Source: Acidobacteriaceae bacterium (GTDB lineage: Bacteria > Acidobacteriota > Terriglobia > Terriglobales > Acidobacteriaceae). Taken from it: DNA of 31,488 nt. A program made the translations under genes and the position numbers. The DNA lies in NCBI GenBank assembly GCA_003133425.1, contig PKXI01000380.1:8497-39984 (forward strand), written 5' to 3'. The notes beneath the pieces are model-generated. The model had not been told where the DNA came from. It saw only the letters and a list, made by a program, of their open reading frames with translations, and ran no database searches. Position 1 is the stretch's first letter. Each line of letters begins with the position of its first letter. Below, piece after piece: positions 24,262 to 31,488 of this stretch.

Positions 24262-24636
24262 ATGGAAATGGACCCGCGCGACGAAGTGGAACGCAAGGAG
24301 TTGGAGATGCTGGCAAGAGCGTTCAGCGAGCAGTTACTGGCATGCCTGGACGAGTGCGCCCGCGGACGCAGAGGGCTGTTCTCTGAATACATCGGCGATG
24401 AAGATGAAGGCGGAAGCTGGCCGGAGGCAGGGCGGCTGAGGGAGCTGGCGATTGCCTTGCAAGGGGTCTTTGCGCAGCAGGAAGAGCGCAATGCGCTGTG
24501 CGACGAATTTCTAGACCTCTGTACGATTCACGGAGAGAGCCATCCTGGCGAACGCAAATTGGCGCGAGCGTTTCTTGAACGGATTGAGCGGGGCGATGTA
24601 GGGACGCCGACACAGGAGGAGAGAAAGTTGTGGTAA
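24262..24636 (+). CDS. hypothetical acidic helical protein
   Basis: A 124-residue soluble protein that I do not recognise. It is rich in Glu, Arg and Leu and probably all-helical (EVERKELEMLARAFSEQLLACLDE). It has no signal peptide, membrane segment or known catalytic motif; three cysteines are present (LLACLDECA and LDLCTIHG). The C-terminal segment RKLARAFLERIERGDVGTPT is also found in a second copy 650 bases downstream. It lies 18 bases after the peptidase gene and overlaps the next gene by 7 bases, so all three are probably co-transcribed. The ribosome binding site is weak. Function unknown. Confidence 0.65.
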   Translation: MEMDPRDEVERKELEMLARAFSEQLLACLDECARGRRGLFSEYIGDEDEGGSWPEAGRLRELAIALQGVFAQQEERNALCDEFLDLCTIHGESHPGERKLARAFLERIERGDVGTPTQEERKLW

Positions 24637-25019
24637 CGCTGCATGCATTTTTGGCGCTCGCGGCCGGCTTTTTGACCATGGCCATTCTGGTGGCTGTCCT
24701 GACGGCGCTGCTGGTGCGGCTGACGCCGAGTTGGGTGGGCGAAGAGGGAAACCCGCAGCCGGGCTACATCTTCGTGAACCTGGGCTATTCATTTTTGGCT
24801 GCGGCGGCAGGCGGATACGTGACTGCATGGCTGGCGGTCGCGAATCCGCTGTTTCACGTGCTGGCGCTTGCGATTATCGTGCTGGCTTTGGCGGCCTTGA
24901 GCGCTCTTCAAGCGAAGGGAAAGCAGCCAGTCTGGTACCAGTTAACGCTGGTGGCGATGACGCCGATCGGAGTGCTGGCTGGAGGACTCGTTCGGCTCAG
25001 GGTGATGGGAATTCTTTGA
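24630..25019 (+). CDS. hypothetical membrane protein with about four helices
   Basis: A 129-residue integral membrane protein of unknown function. Four hydrophobic stretches are visible (about 5-30, 46-70, 73-93 and 104-125), with the second and third nearly back to back. It starts with GTG at 24630 behind a strong AGGAGGAGAG site, and this start lies inside the last codons of the previous gene, so translation is probably coupled. No family motif seen. The tight coupling suggests it works with the preceding soluble protein. Confidence 0.7.
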   Translation: MVTLHAFLALAAGFLTMAILVAVLTALLVRLTPSWVGEEGNPQPGYIFVNLGYSFLAAAAGGYVTAWLAVANPLFHVLALAIIVLALAALSALQAKGKQPVWYQLTLVAMTPIGVLAGGLVRLRVMGIL

Positions 25020-25347
25020 ACGGTGGGATTCGCCAATCAGGATTTGAGGCCTTCCCACCTTTTCGCAGAAAAAGGCGGAAAGGATGGGGCTCGGACTTGA
25101 TTTGAGGCCAAGTCTCAATAGCGGGACATGGGGTACCCGGCGCACGCGGTCGAGGAGGATTTTCCTCAGATTTCGTCAACGACGAAACGGGAAAAGCCGC
25201 ATTGCCTGAAGCGGCGTGGCTGCGCAAGCTGGCGCGTGCGTTTCTTGAGCGGATTGAGCGCGGCGAAGTGGGCACACCGACAGAAGATGTGAGAAAGGGT
25301 TGTGTACTCCTGCCCCCGCGCAGGTCGAATCAGAGTACTTGGCCTTC
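25020..25347. other. intergenic region between convergent genes
   Basis: 328 bases between the small membrane protein gene and the arylsulfotransferase gene on the opposite strand. It holds the partial gene copy at 25202-25303 and a weak inverted repeat CCTTTT/AAAAGG near 25060-25077. No clear terminator or RNA gene was seen. Confidence 0.5.
25202..25303 (+). pseudogene. partial copy of the tail of the 124-residue hypothetical gene
   Basis: The frame here reads LPEAAWLRKLARAFLERIER and then GEVGTPTEDVRKG. From RKLAR to VRK, 21 of 25 residues are the same as in the C-terminus of the protein at 24262-24636, and the DNA is also clearly related over about 70 bases. There is no ribosome binding site and no matching N-terminal part. 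It is most likely a remnant of a duplicated gene or a tail-duplication product. Alternatively it is a tiny expressed gene using the TTG at 25202. Confidence 0.6.
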
Positions 25348-27402
25348 CTACCACTGGACGCCCGGATACAAACTTGGCAGCCGATAGACGTGGAACTGGT
25401 CGGTCCCAGGCGTCGTCGCCTGCCACAGCACCTGCGAGCCCTGCGGATTGAGTTCCTGGACGATGGCCCCTTTGACCGCCGCGCAGAAATTCACTTCAAT
25501 GTCGCTGTTGGCAAGCTGCTCGGCGTTGCCTCCGAAAAAGCTGAAATAAGCGGGTGGCGGCTCGTAATGCGTGATCATGGCCGCCGTCATGTTGGTTTCG
25601 TTCAGCTCCAGGAGCGGCATCGTCGAGTAGCACTGTGCGGTTGTTGGCCTGTACGGCAGGCATAGCACCTGTCCGGTGGGGAAGATGCGGTCGTTGCCGT
25701 TGTCCATCATGCCGATGCGGAAGACGCCTGTGGTATTGGGCGTAAAGTAGCCCAGCCCATGCTGCGCATAGAACCAGTCAGTGGGATCGGTGGCGCCCAC
25801 AAGTTTGAAATCACCGCCCTCGCCGAGGCGCCACATCACATTGCCAGAGCCTCTGCCGTCAAGAAAATTGATTTTGATGACCCAATTCTGGTGGCGCATC
25901 GAGAGCAGTAGATTGTGGTCGTCGTTCGAATACAGCATTCCGTTAGAGTGCGTCCAGTCAGGAAAGATCATCGGGCGCCGGTTAATGTCGAGGTGATCGA
26001 ACGTATTCCACGCCCAATCGGGATTGAAGTTCTGGTCCACGTCCCCCAGAGCGTCGCCAATCACGCTGGTTGTCCCCGTGGTTCCCGATAGGTTATTGAA
26101 CTTTCTGGTATAAGTGGCCAACAGCACCAGATGCCCATTTGGCAGCGGTAGCACGTCGTGGTGAAAGCTCCCGAGTTGATAGAGATTGCCCTCGGCATCA
26201 CGGAAGTTTCCAGCCGCCAGCTTCTGGTTCAGCGTACCCATATTGAGGCTGTTCACCGTGTTTCCCGCCAGATCGATCTCCCTGATCTCGTTAATCACGC
26301 CGGAACTCTGCGCGGTGGTCAGCGACGACAGATATGAATCGACCATCAGCAAGTTGCCGTTGGGCAGCAACTGAATGCCCTGAATCAGGTCGGCGGGCGT
26401 GTGTGGGTAAGCATAGGTCCAAATCACGTTGCCATTCAGGTCGGTGGCGAAGGCCTGGGTGTCCCCTGAGGGAAGAATCGTGTTCCACATTTCGATGCCT
26501 GGCTGCGGCGTCGCTCCTGAGGGTGTGGAGACGTTGACTGCCGAGGTCGGCGGAGGTAGACCCGTCGTGCAGGTGTGGTCTACGTCGGTGTAAATAGCGC
26601 CATCGTTCAGCGTTGCGTGCGCCCGCATGTGATACAGGGTTTGGCCCACCATTCCGGCGACATAAATCTGCACTTCGCCGCCATTTGCTGAAGGCGTTGA
26701 GACCTGCCACGTGTTCAGTCCGTAACCAGTCGTGGTCCCAAACTGCACGTCCATTTTCCCGGGAGCGGGAAGGTAAAGCGAGTATTGCGCCACTTGCGGG
26801 TTCCCAAGTTCGAAGGGGCAGGTCACCTGTCCGGGCGCGATGATCGACACCACTGCCGTCGCGTAGTTTTGTTGCGGCGATGCGGCCAGCGCTACTGTTA
26901 CCTTTACGTTTTCGCTCTGCGGCACGCTGGCCGGCGCTGTGTAACTCCCGCTGCTACTCACCGTACCCGTCGCCTGGCCTCCACCCACGACCCCATTCAC
27001 CCACCACTCGACCGCGGCGCCGCCCGCGCCCGTCACCACGAAATTCAGTGATTGCCCCTGGCCCAATGCGGCATATTGCGGAGAGATGGTCAGTGCCCCG
27101 GCCTGGCTTGCTACCGGAGCTGGGTTGGATGGTGGAGCGGAAACCGGATTCTGTGGCTGCGGCACGGTCGAACGAAACGTAGCGCCGCCGCATCCGGCTA
27201 ACAAAATGGCCGACGTGAGAAAGAGGGTTGTCCCAAAACGGGCCGACCTGGCGCGGCAGCGGGATCGATTTGCCGGGGAAAATCTGTCTTGAGTTGGATG
27301 CCGAAAAAGTCGACTTACCACGCTTTTCACCGTGCGATGCTTTAGGGAAGAGTTATCGTGCCGAATGGCAGGGCAATGAGGAAGTTGTGGGCGGTTGTCC
27401 AT
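25348..27402 (-). CDS. arylsulfotransferase (ASST)-family lipoprotein with Ig-like domain
   Basis: A 684-residue exported protein. A lipobox LLAGC puts the lipidated cysteine at C71, so the true start is probably further in than ATG 27402 (the first 50 residues are basic and unlike a normal signal peptide); I see no clear ribosome binding site to settle it. After a Pro/Ser linker there is a bacterial Ig-like domain (about 103-190, ALTISPQYAALGQGQSLNFVV), a fibronectin-like stretch (about 203-265), then an ASST-type beta-propeller. The propeller has FHHD (H414, H415) and DWTHSN (H485), which resemble the histidine positions of the bacterial enzyme. Such enzymes move sulfate between phenolic donors and acceptors, but many Ig-fused homologues are untested. 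It follows the beta-barrel gene by 82 bases on the same strand. Confidence 0.75.
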   Translation of the reverse strand: MDNRPQLPHCPAIRHDNSSLKHRTVKSVVSRLFRHPTQDRFSPANRSRCRARSARFGTTLFLTSAILLAGCGGATFRSTVPQPQNPVSAPPSNPAPVASQAGALTISPQYAALGQGQSLNFVVTGAGGAAVEWWVNGVVGGGQATGTVSSSGSYTAPASVPQSENVKVTVALAASPQQNYATAVVSIIAPGQVTCPFELGNPQVAQYSLYLPAPGKMDVQFGTTTGYGLNTWQVSTPSANGGEVQIYVAGMVGQTLYHMRAHATLNDGAIYTDVDHTCTTGLPPPTSAVNVSTPSGATPQPGIEMWNTILPSGDTQAFATDLNGNVIWTYAYPHTPADLIQGIQLLPNGNLLMVDSYLSSLTTAQSSGVINEIREIDLAGNTVNSLNMGTLNQKLAAGNFRDAEGNLYQLGSFHHDVLPLPNGHLVLLATYTRKFNNLSGTTGTTSVIGDALGDVDQNFNPDWAWNTFDHLDINRRPMIFPDWTHSNGMLYSNDDHNLLLSMRHQNWVIKINFLDGRGSGNVMWRLGEGGDFKLVGATDPTDWFYAQHGLGYFTPNTTGVFRIGMMDNGNDRIFPTGQVLCLPYRPTTAQCYSTMPLLELNETNMTAAMITHYEPPPAYFSFFGGNAEQLANSDIEVNFCAAVKGAIVQELNPQGSQVLWQATTPGTDQFHVYRLPSLYPGVQW

Positions 27403-27484
27403 GCCCGTGCCGGTGAGGAATCATCACACCCCGTCGCGGCCTCACCGTGAAGGAGTGGGCTATGCTGTTCTGTTTGGACTTGAG

Positions 27485-28354
27485 TTACCAGCGAATACCG
27501 AGGCTGATCGGGATCACCTTCGTGCCCGCGGCTACGCTTGTAGTTCCCAGCCCATTCGGCTGCGTGGTCACGGCCGGGGTCAGGACATCGACGTAGCGCA
27601 CTTCGGCGAAGAGCTTCATCTTGCTGTCGCCGTACATGCCGCCCATCCGGTGCTGGTAGCCGCCGCCAATGTTGAAGCCTCCCTGGTTCGAGGAAAAATG
27701 ACCCACCACCTGGGGCGAGTATGCGACGCCGCAATAGTAGAAGCTGCAGTACTGGCTCGGCAAAACGTCGGTGAAACTGGTGACCTTTCGGTAGAAGCCC
27801 CCTCCGCCGGTGACATAGACATCATTTTCCGACTTGGGAAAGAGACTGACGACCGGATCGAGGGTGAGGGACCAAATGTGCGCGTGGCCGCCGGTCGCGC
27901 CGGTCTCAGCGATCAGTTTGCCAGGCAGCTTGTTGTCCATGAACTGGTACTCGGCCAGCAGGGCGAATCGTTTGGAGAAGTTCACCCCGCCGCCCACGGT
28001 AAACTGGCCGCCCCAGGTGATGTAGGTCTTGTCTGCCGGGGCACTGAGTCCACCACCAAACTCAAGAGCGTAATTGCTCAACAGGTTATGTCTCCAGCCG
28101 CCGCCGCCGCCGGTCTCCTGGCTTGAGGCTGACGGCCTCGGAGTGGGTGCGGAGGGCAGCGCGGCCAGACCCTCAGGGGCCACCGACTCAGCTAGCTGGA
28201 CCGAACTGGAATCACTTGAAGAAGAGAATTGGGCCGAGTTGGATTGATTCTGGGAGTCTGAGGACTGTGCATTCGCCAAACCTGCGGCAAGGATGGCCGC
28301 AGATCCAAGGAAACTTACACGCAGCATCAGGGACATCCGACGAGGAAATGTCAT
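27485..28354 (-). CDS. outer-membrane beta-barrel protein
   Basis: A 289-residue exported protein. The signal peptide (LMLRVSFLGSAAILAAGLANA, then QSSDS) is followed by a Ser/Gln-rich linker (about 30-85), then alternating beta strands (YALEFGGGL, WGGQFTVGGGVNFSKRFALLAEYQFM, VYVTGGGGFYRKV, FNIGGGYQHRM, MKLFAEVRYVDVLT). It ends in an aromatic residue (ISLGIRW), typical of barrels inserted by BAM. Fits an OmpA/OmpW-sized eight-strand barrel of unknown cargo. ATG 28354 has GAGG seven bases before it. It precedes the arylsulfotransferase gene on the same strand and could share its transcript. Confidence 0.8.
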   Translation of the reverse strand: MTFPRRMSLMLRVSFLGSAAILAAGLANAQSSDSQNQSNSAQFSSSSDSSSVQLAESVAPEGLAALPSAPTPRPSASSQETGGGGGWRHNLLSNYALEFGGGLSAPADKTYITWGGQFTVGGGVNFSKRFALLAEYQFMDNKLPGKLIAETGATGGHAHIWSLTLDPVVSLFPKSENDVYVTGGGGFYRKVTSFTDVLPSQYCSFYYCGVAYSPQVVGHFSSNQGGFNIGGGYQHRMGGMYGDSKMKLFAEVRYVDVLTPAVTTQPNGLGTTSVAAGTKVIPISLGIRW

Positions 28355-28460
28355 TTCTGAACCTCATTCATTGAATTTTTAGGCGGCTCCGGGAAACACC
28401 TAGTGACAATAGAGTTAGACACCGATTACGGCAGGAAGTTGCCTGAAGGTGGGAAGAAAA

Positions 28461-28496
28461 ACGAAGGCCGGAGCAAAGCTCCGGCCTTCGTTTTTC
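28461..28496. terminator. intrinsic terminator after the ribonuclease gene, works on both strands
   Basis: ACGAAGGCCGGAGC (28461-28474) and GCTCCGGCCTTCGT (28478-28491) form a perfect 14-bp stem with an AAA loop. T-runs follow in both directions (TTTTTCCC on +, TTTTTCTTCCC on -). On the minus strand it ends the Rne/Rng transcript 34 bases after the stop codon and insulates the beta-barrel gene. Confidence 0.9.
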
Positions 28497-28524
28497 CCAG
28501 CGGGTTGCGCCTGCTACCCTCGGC

Positions 28525-31488
28525 TCAACCCTGAACGTCGAATTGCTCTGGATGCAGCGTAGCGTCGCTCTTCACCAGGATGTTCTTGCCCGTTAACTCC
28601 TCGAACTCAACCAGCCAACTGGCATTGTTCGATTTCAGCACCTTGACAGTTTCAGGATGCACGCGGAGCAGGATGTCGGCGCCTTCGAAGTGCCTCTTCA
28701 TCTTGCGCAGTTCGGTATAGATCTCGTTGCACACGGTGGTCGGGCTCTTGACCATGCCGGTGGCTTGGCAGGTTGGGCAAGGGACCGAGAGCGTCCGCTC
28801 TAGAGATTGCTTGACACGCTTGCGGGTGATGGCGACCAGGCCGAAGTCATTGAACTGCAGCACCTTGGTTGGGGCGCGGTCGGCCTTGAGGGCTTCCTCA
28901 AGGGCGGCCAGAACCTTGAAGCGGTTCTTGCGCTCGTCCATGTCGATGAAGTCTATGACGATGATACCGCCCAGGTCGCGGAGCCGAATCTGGCGGACAA
29001 TCTCCGGGACGGCGTCGAGGTTCGTCTTGACGATGGTGTCCTCGAGCCGCGCCGACTTGCCGACATACTTGCCGGTATTGATGTCGATGGCGACCAGGGC
29101 TTCAGTCTGGTTAATAACGATGGAGCCACCGCTCTTGAGCCAGACCTTGGAGCGCAGCGCCTTCGATATCTCGTCCTGGATGCCGAAATGCTCGAAGAGA
29201 GGCGTCTCCTTGGTGTAGAGCTTGACGCGGCGGACCAGAGTTGGCGAGAAGCGATTGAGGAAACGCACGATGCGTTCGTAATCGGCTTCCGAGTCGACCC
29301 AGATGTTTGAGAAGTTCGAGCTCACCTGGTCGCGCAGAATGCGCTCGATCAGCGACAGGTCATGATAAATGAGCGCTGGAGACTTCGAGGAGTCCGACCG
29401 CTGCTTGATGTCATTCCAGAGATTCATCAGGAACCGCAAGTCAGCGCGAAGGTCTTCTTCCGAGGCGCCCTCGGCAGCAGTGCGCACGATGAATCCGCCG
29501 GAGGCCTCACCGCGCTCGTTCACCAGAACCCTCTTGAGGCGCTGGCGCTCTTCGTCGGAGGCAATCTTGCGGCTGACGCCGATGTGCGTGACAGTGGGCA
29601 TGAAAACCAGAAAGCGTCCGGGCAGCGCGATGTGAGAGGTGATGCGCGCGCCCTTCTTGGCGATTGGCTCCTTGGCGATCTGGACCAGGATCTCCTGGCC
29701 AGGCTTCAGCAAATCGCTGATGACTGGAAGGTCCGTAGTCTGCATGGAGCGGCGCGATGGACCCCCGCGACGGTTTCCGCGGTCTGGAGCTCCTCCCGGT
29801 GCGCCACGACCACGGCGTCCTCCACGGGCGCCGCGATCGCGACGTTGTTGGCCGGAATCTGTGCTTGTTGCCGCGCCGTTGGTCGCTTGACCGTCGGCCG
29901 TAGCTTCATCTTCATCTTCCTCTTCGTCGAAGGATTCCTCTTCACCGTTCTTCTCGTCGAAGTTTAACTGGATGCGGTGGTCGAGATGGGCTTCCTGGAG
30001 CATTTCGCCGAGGTCACCAGAGCGAATCTGGGTGGGAAGGGTTTCTTCTTCGTAGACGTCGAGATCATGGTCGTCGGTTTTTTGGCGGCGATGATGGGGG
30101 ACGGCTTCAAACTCCTCGCCATCAATGACTTCTTCTTCGATAAGGCCGGTGCCGGGGGCATAAGACGAGATCGCGGGCACTGAACCGGCGGCCGGTTTGG
30201 CCTCAGCTTCCTCATCCTTCTTCTTGCCAAAGCCGAAGAGGCGGAATCCGGTGGGAGGCACGGGGTCAACACGGTGCGAAGCAGAGGCGTCGGATTCGGT
30301 CGACTCCTCGTTGGTCATCGGGACAGGCGGCTGCACATCCACTACTTCTTCAAAGTCCGTTTCGGTCTCGAAGAACGGTGTCTGGGCAGAGGATGTCTCT
30401 TCAAATTCGGGAGAGTCGAGCTCGACGGCTTCTTCTTCAACCTGGCCGGCTTCGAACTCCGGCGCGGATCCATGGGGCTCGGGGTCGAACTCCTCAGTCT
30501 CTTCGACGAATTCGTCTTCCTCAACCTGGTCTGGAGCGGTTCCGGAAGCTCGGGTCAGCCTCTCGGGTTCCGCATCTTCTTCAGTCTGGCGGGAACGATG
30601 AAGGGAGAGCGACTCGCCGGGGAGCAGTCCGCTGCCGTCCCACTCGATCGGCGTTTCAATCAGCGTGGAAGGCTTGGAGAAGCCCGATGGGCGTACAGGT
30701 GCGGCTGGCTCCGGGGCGGACCTAGGGGCATCGTCCACCGGCGTGCCGCCGTACTTTGAGAGCGACTCGCCGGGCAGAACAAAGGGAACAGGGACGTGGG
30801 ATGACGGCCGGGGCGCATGGGGGGCAGAGCCGAATGACGGCCGGTCGGCGGATTGGAATGCCGACGCCTGAATGTCAGGAGCTACCTCGGGTTCGGCTGA
30901 TGGCTCCGGCGTGATCTCCAGCGTTTGCCCGGATTCCGAGCGGCCCTCAGAGGAGCCGGCTTGACCCCGAGCGCCGCGACGATGACGGCGTCCACGCCAG
31001 CGGCGTGCACCCTGTCCGCCAGAGTCTTCCTGGGCTTCGATACCTTGCTCGGAGATTACGAATGATTCGGCAGAGGGTGCGGCTACTGCAGGTGGTTCCT
31101 GTGCCGCTTCTTCAACGGGACGGCGCTCTTTTGGCGGACGGTCCTGCCACTGTTCCTGCTTCTGGCCTGAGCGCGCCTGGCGATCATCCTGCCGTCCGCC
31201 GTTTCTATCTGGCTGGGCAGAGTGCCGGACTTCGCGTGGAGCATGGTTGGCCCCGGTGGCCGCGGCCTTTTCCAACTCGTCGGTCTCCTCCGAGTCCTCG
31301 AGTTCCATGAAGTCGGTTACATAGAGGAAGGCGTCGCGCTCTAGACCAAGGTCTACAAAAGCGGACTGCATGCCGGGCAGGACACGGGTGACGCGCCCGT
31401 TGTAGATGGACCCTGCCAGGGTGTACTCGTTTTCGCGCTCGTAATAAATTTCCGCGAGCTGATCGTCTTCAAGAATTGCAAGCCGCGT
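28525..31488 (-). CDS. rng: Rne/Rng-family ribonuclease with large insertion in the S1 domain (5' end outside window)
   Basis: Endoribonuclease of the RNase E/G family (rRNA processing and mRNA decay). The N-terminus is cut by the window end: 39 codons (TRLAILEDDQLAEIYYEREN... GRVTRVLPG) lie before the first internal ATG at 31371. The S1 domain begins normally (MQSAFVDLGLERDAFLYVTDF) but is then interrupted by about 525 residues of acidic, Pro/Ser-rich and finally RG-rich sequence. It then resumes at ISDLLKPGQEILVQIAKEP (from 29721). The catalytic domain has VAIDINTG (Asp codon at 29083-29085) and VIDFIDM, and the Zn-link CPTC motif is present. There is no long C-terminal degradosome scaffold. 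The insertion holds a repeated LPGESLS motif. A perfect terminator follows. Confidence 0.92.
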   Translation of the reverse strand, partial: TRLAILEDDQLAEIYYERENEYTLAGSIYNGRVTRVLPGMQSAFVDLGLERDAFLYVTDFMELEDSEETDELEKAAATGANHAPREVRHSAQPDRNGGRQDDRQARSGQKQEQWQDRPPKERRPVEEAAQEPPAVAAPSAESFVISEQGIEAQEDSGGQGARRWRGRRHRRGARGQAGSSEGRSESGQTLEITPEPSAEPEVAPDIQASAFQSADRPSFGSAPHAPRPSSHVPVPFVLPGESLSKYGGTPVDDAPRSAPEPAAPVRPSGFSKPSTLIETPIEWDGSGLLPGESLSLHRSRQTEEDAEPERLTRASGTAPDQVEEDEFVEETEEFDPEPHGSAPEFEAGQVEEEAVELDSPEFEETSSAQTPFFETETDFEEVVDVQPPVPMTNEESTESDASASHRVDPVPPTGFRLFGFGKKKDEEAEAKPAAGSVPAISSYAPGTGLIEEEVIDGEEFEAVPHHRRQKTDDHDLDVYEEETLPTQIRSGDLGEMLQEAHLDHRIQLNFDEKNGEEESFDEEEDEDEATADGQATNGAATSTDSGQQRRDRGARGGRRGRGAPGGAPDRGNRRGGPSRRSMQTTDLPVISDLLKPGQEILVQIAKEPIAKKGARITSHIALPGRFLVFMPTVTHIGVSRKIASDEERQRLKRVLVNERGEASGGFIVRTAAEGASEEDLRADLRFLMNLWNDIKQRSDSSKSPALIYHDLSLIERILRDQVSSNFSNIWVDSEADYERIVRFLNRFSPTLVRRVKLYTKETPLFEHFGIQDEISKALRSKVWLKSGGSIVINQTEALVAIDINTGKYVGKSARLEDTIVKTNLDAVPEIVRQIRLRDLGGIIVIDFIDMDERKNRFKVLAALEEALKADRAPTKVLQFNDFGLVAITRKRVKQSLERTLSVPCPTCQATGMVKSPTTVCNEIYTELRKMKRHFEGADILLRVHPETVKVLKSNNASWLVEFEELTGKNILVKSDATLHPEQFDVQG

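Overview
The window looks like a chromosomal segment of a soil-type member of the Acidobacteriota (Terriglobia, Koribacter/Sulfotelmatobacter-like). The reasons are the high-GC housekeeping genes, the ribosomal protein order, a Rne/Rng ribonuclease with a very long insertion, DUF5666/DUF4382-type lipoproteins, Ig-bearing arylsulfotransferase lipoproteins and heptamer-periodic intergenic repeats. This assignment is inference from gene content; no 16S gene is present.

Left block (1-5051, + strand): the end of adk, then map, infA, rpmJ, rpsM, rpsK, rpsD, rpoA and rplQ. This is the conserved distal part of the spc/alpha ribosomal operons and ends in a strong terminator after rplQ. Three spacers in this block (before map, before rpsD, before rpoA) carry imperfect inverted repeats built from 7-bp units. 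map and infA both start with TTG.

Second block (5116-8781, - strand): a membrane-bound family-2 glycosyltransferase, guaB (IMP dehydrogenase) with a strong hairpin in its leader, and a VanZ-like membrane protein that overlaps the end of guaB. Divergently, a VLCAD/ACAD9-like acyl-CoA dehydrogenase (9189-11018) and a DUF4382/DUF5666-like lipoprotein (11271-12707) are on the + strand, the latter closed by a 19-bp-stem terminator.

Third block (12796-22557, - strand, listed right to left as transcribed): rimP-nusA-infB, the translation/transcription-factor operon; a membrane-anchored coiled-coil protein with 57-residue tandem repeats; a PAP2-type lipid phosphatase/phosphotransferase; and a secreted DUF1080 protein. 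Upstream of rimP there is a good sigma70-type promoter. It is followed by a short possible leader-peptide frame that ends at an intrinsic terminator, a layout that suggests transcription attenuation of the operon.

Right block (22897-31488): a secreted M24B aminopeptidase, two small genes (a soluble acidic protein and a four-helix membrane protein) and a degenerate copy of the tail of the first small gene, all on +. On - are an outer-membrane beta-barrel protein, an arylsulfotransferase-family lipoprotein and, cut by the window edge, a Rne/Rng ribonuclease. In the ribonuclease the S1 domain is split by about 525 residues of acidic and RG-rich low-complexity sequence. No tRNA, rRNA, CRISPR array, insertion sequence or phage gene was seen.
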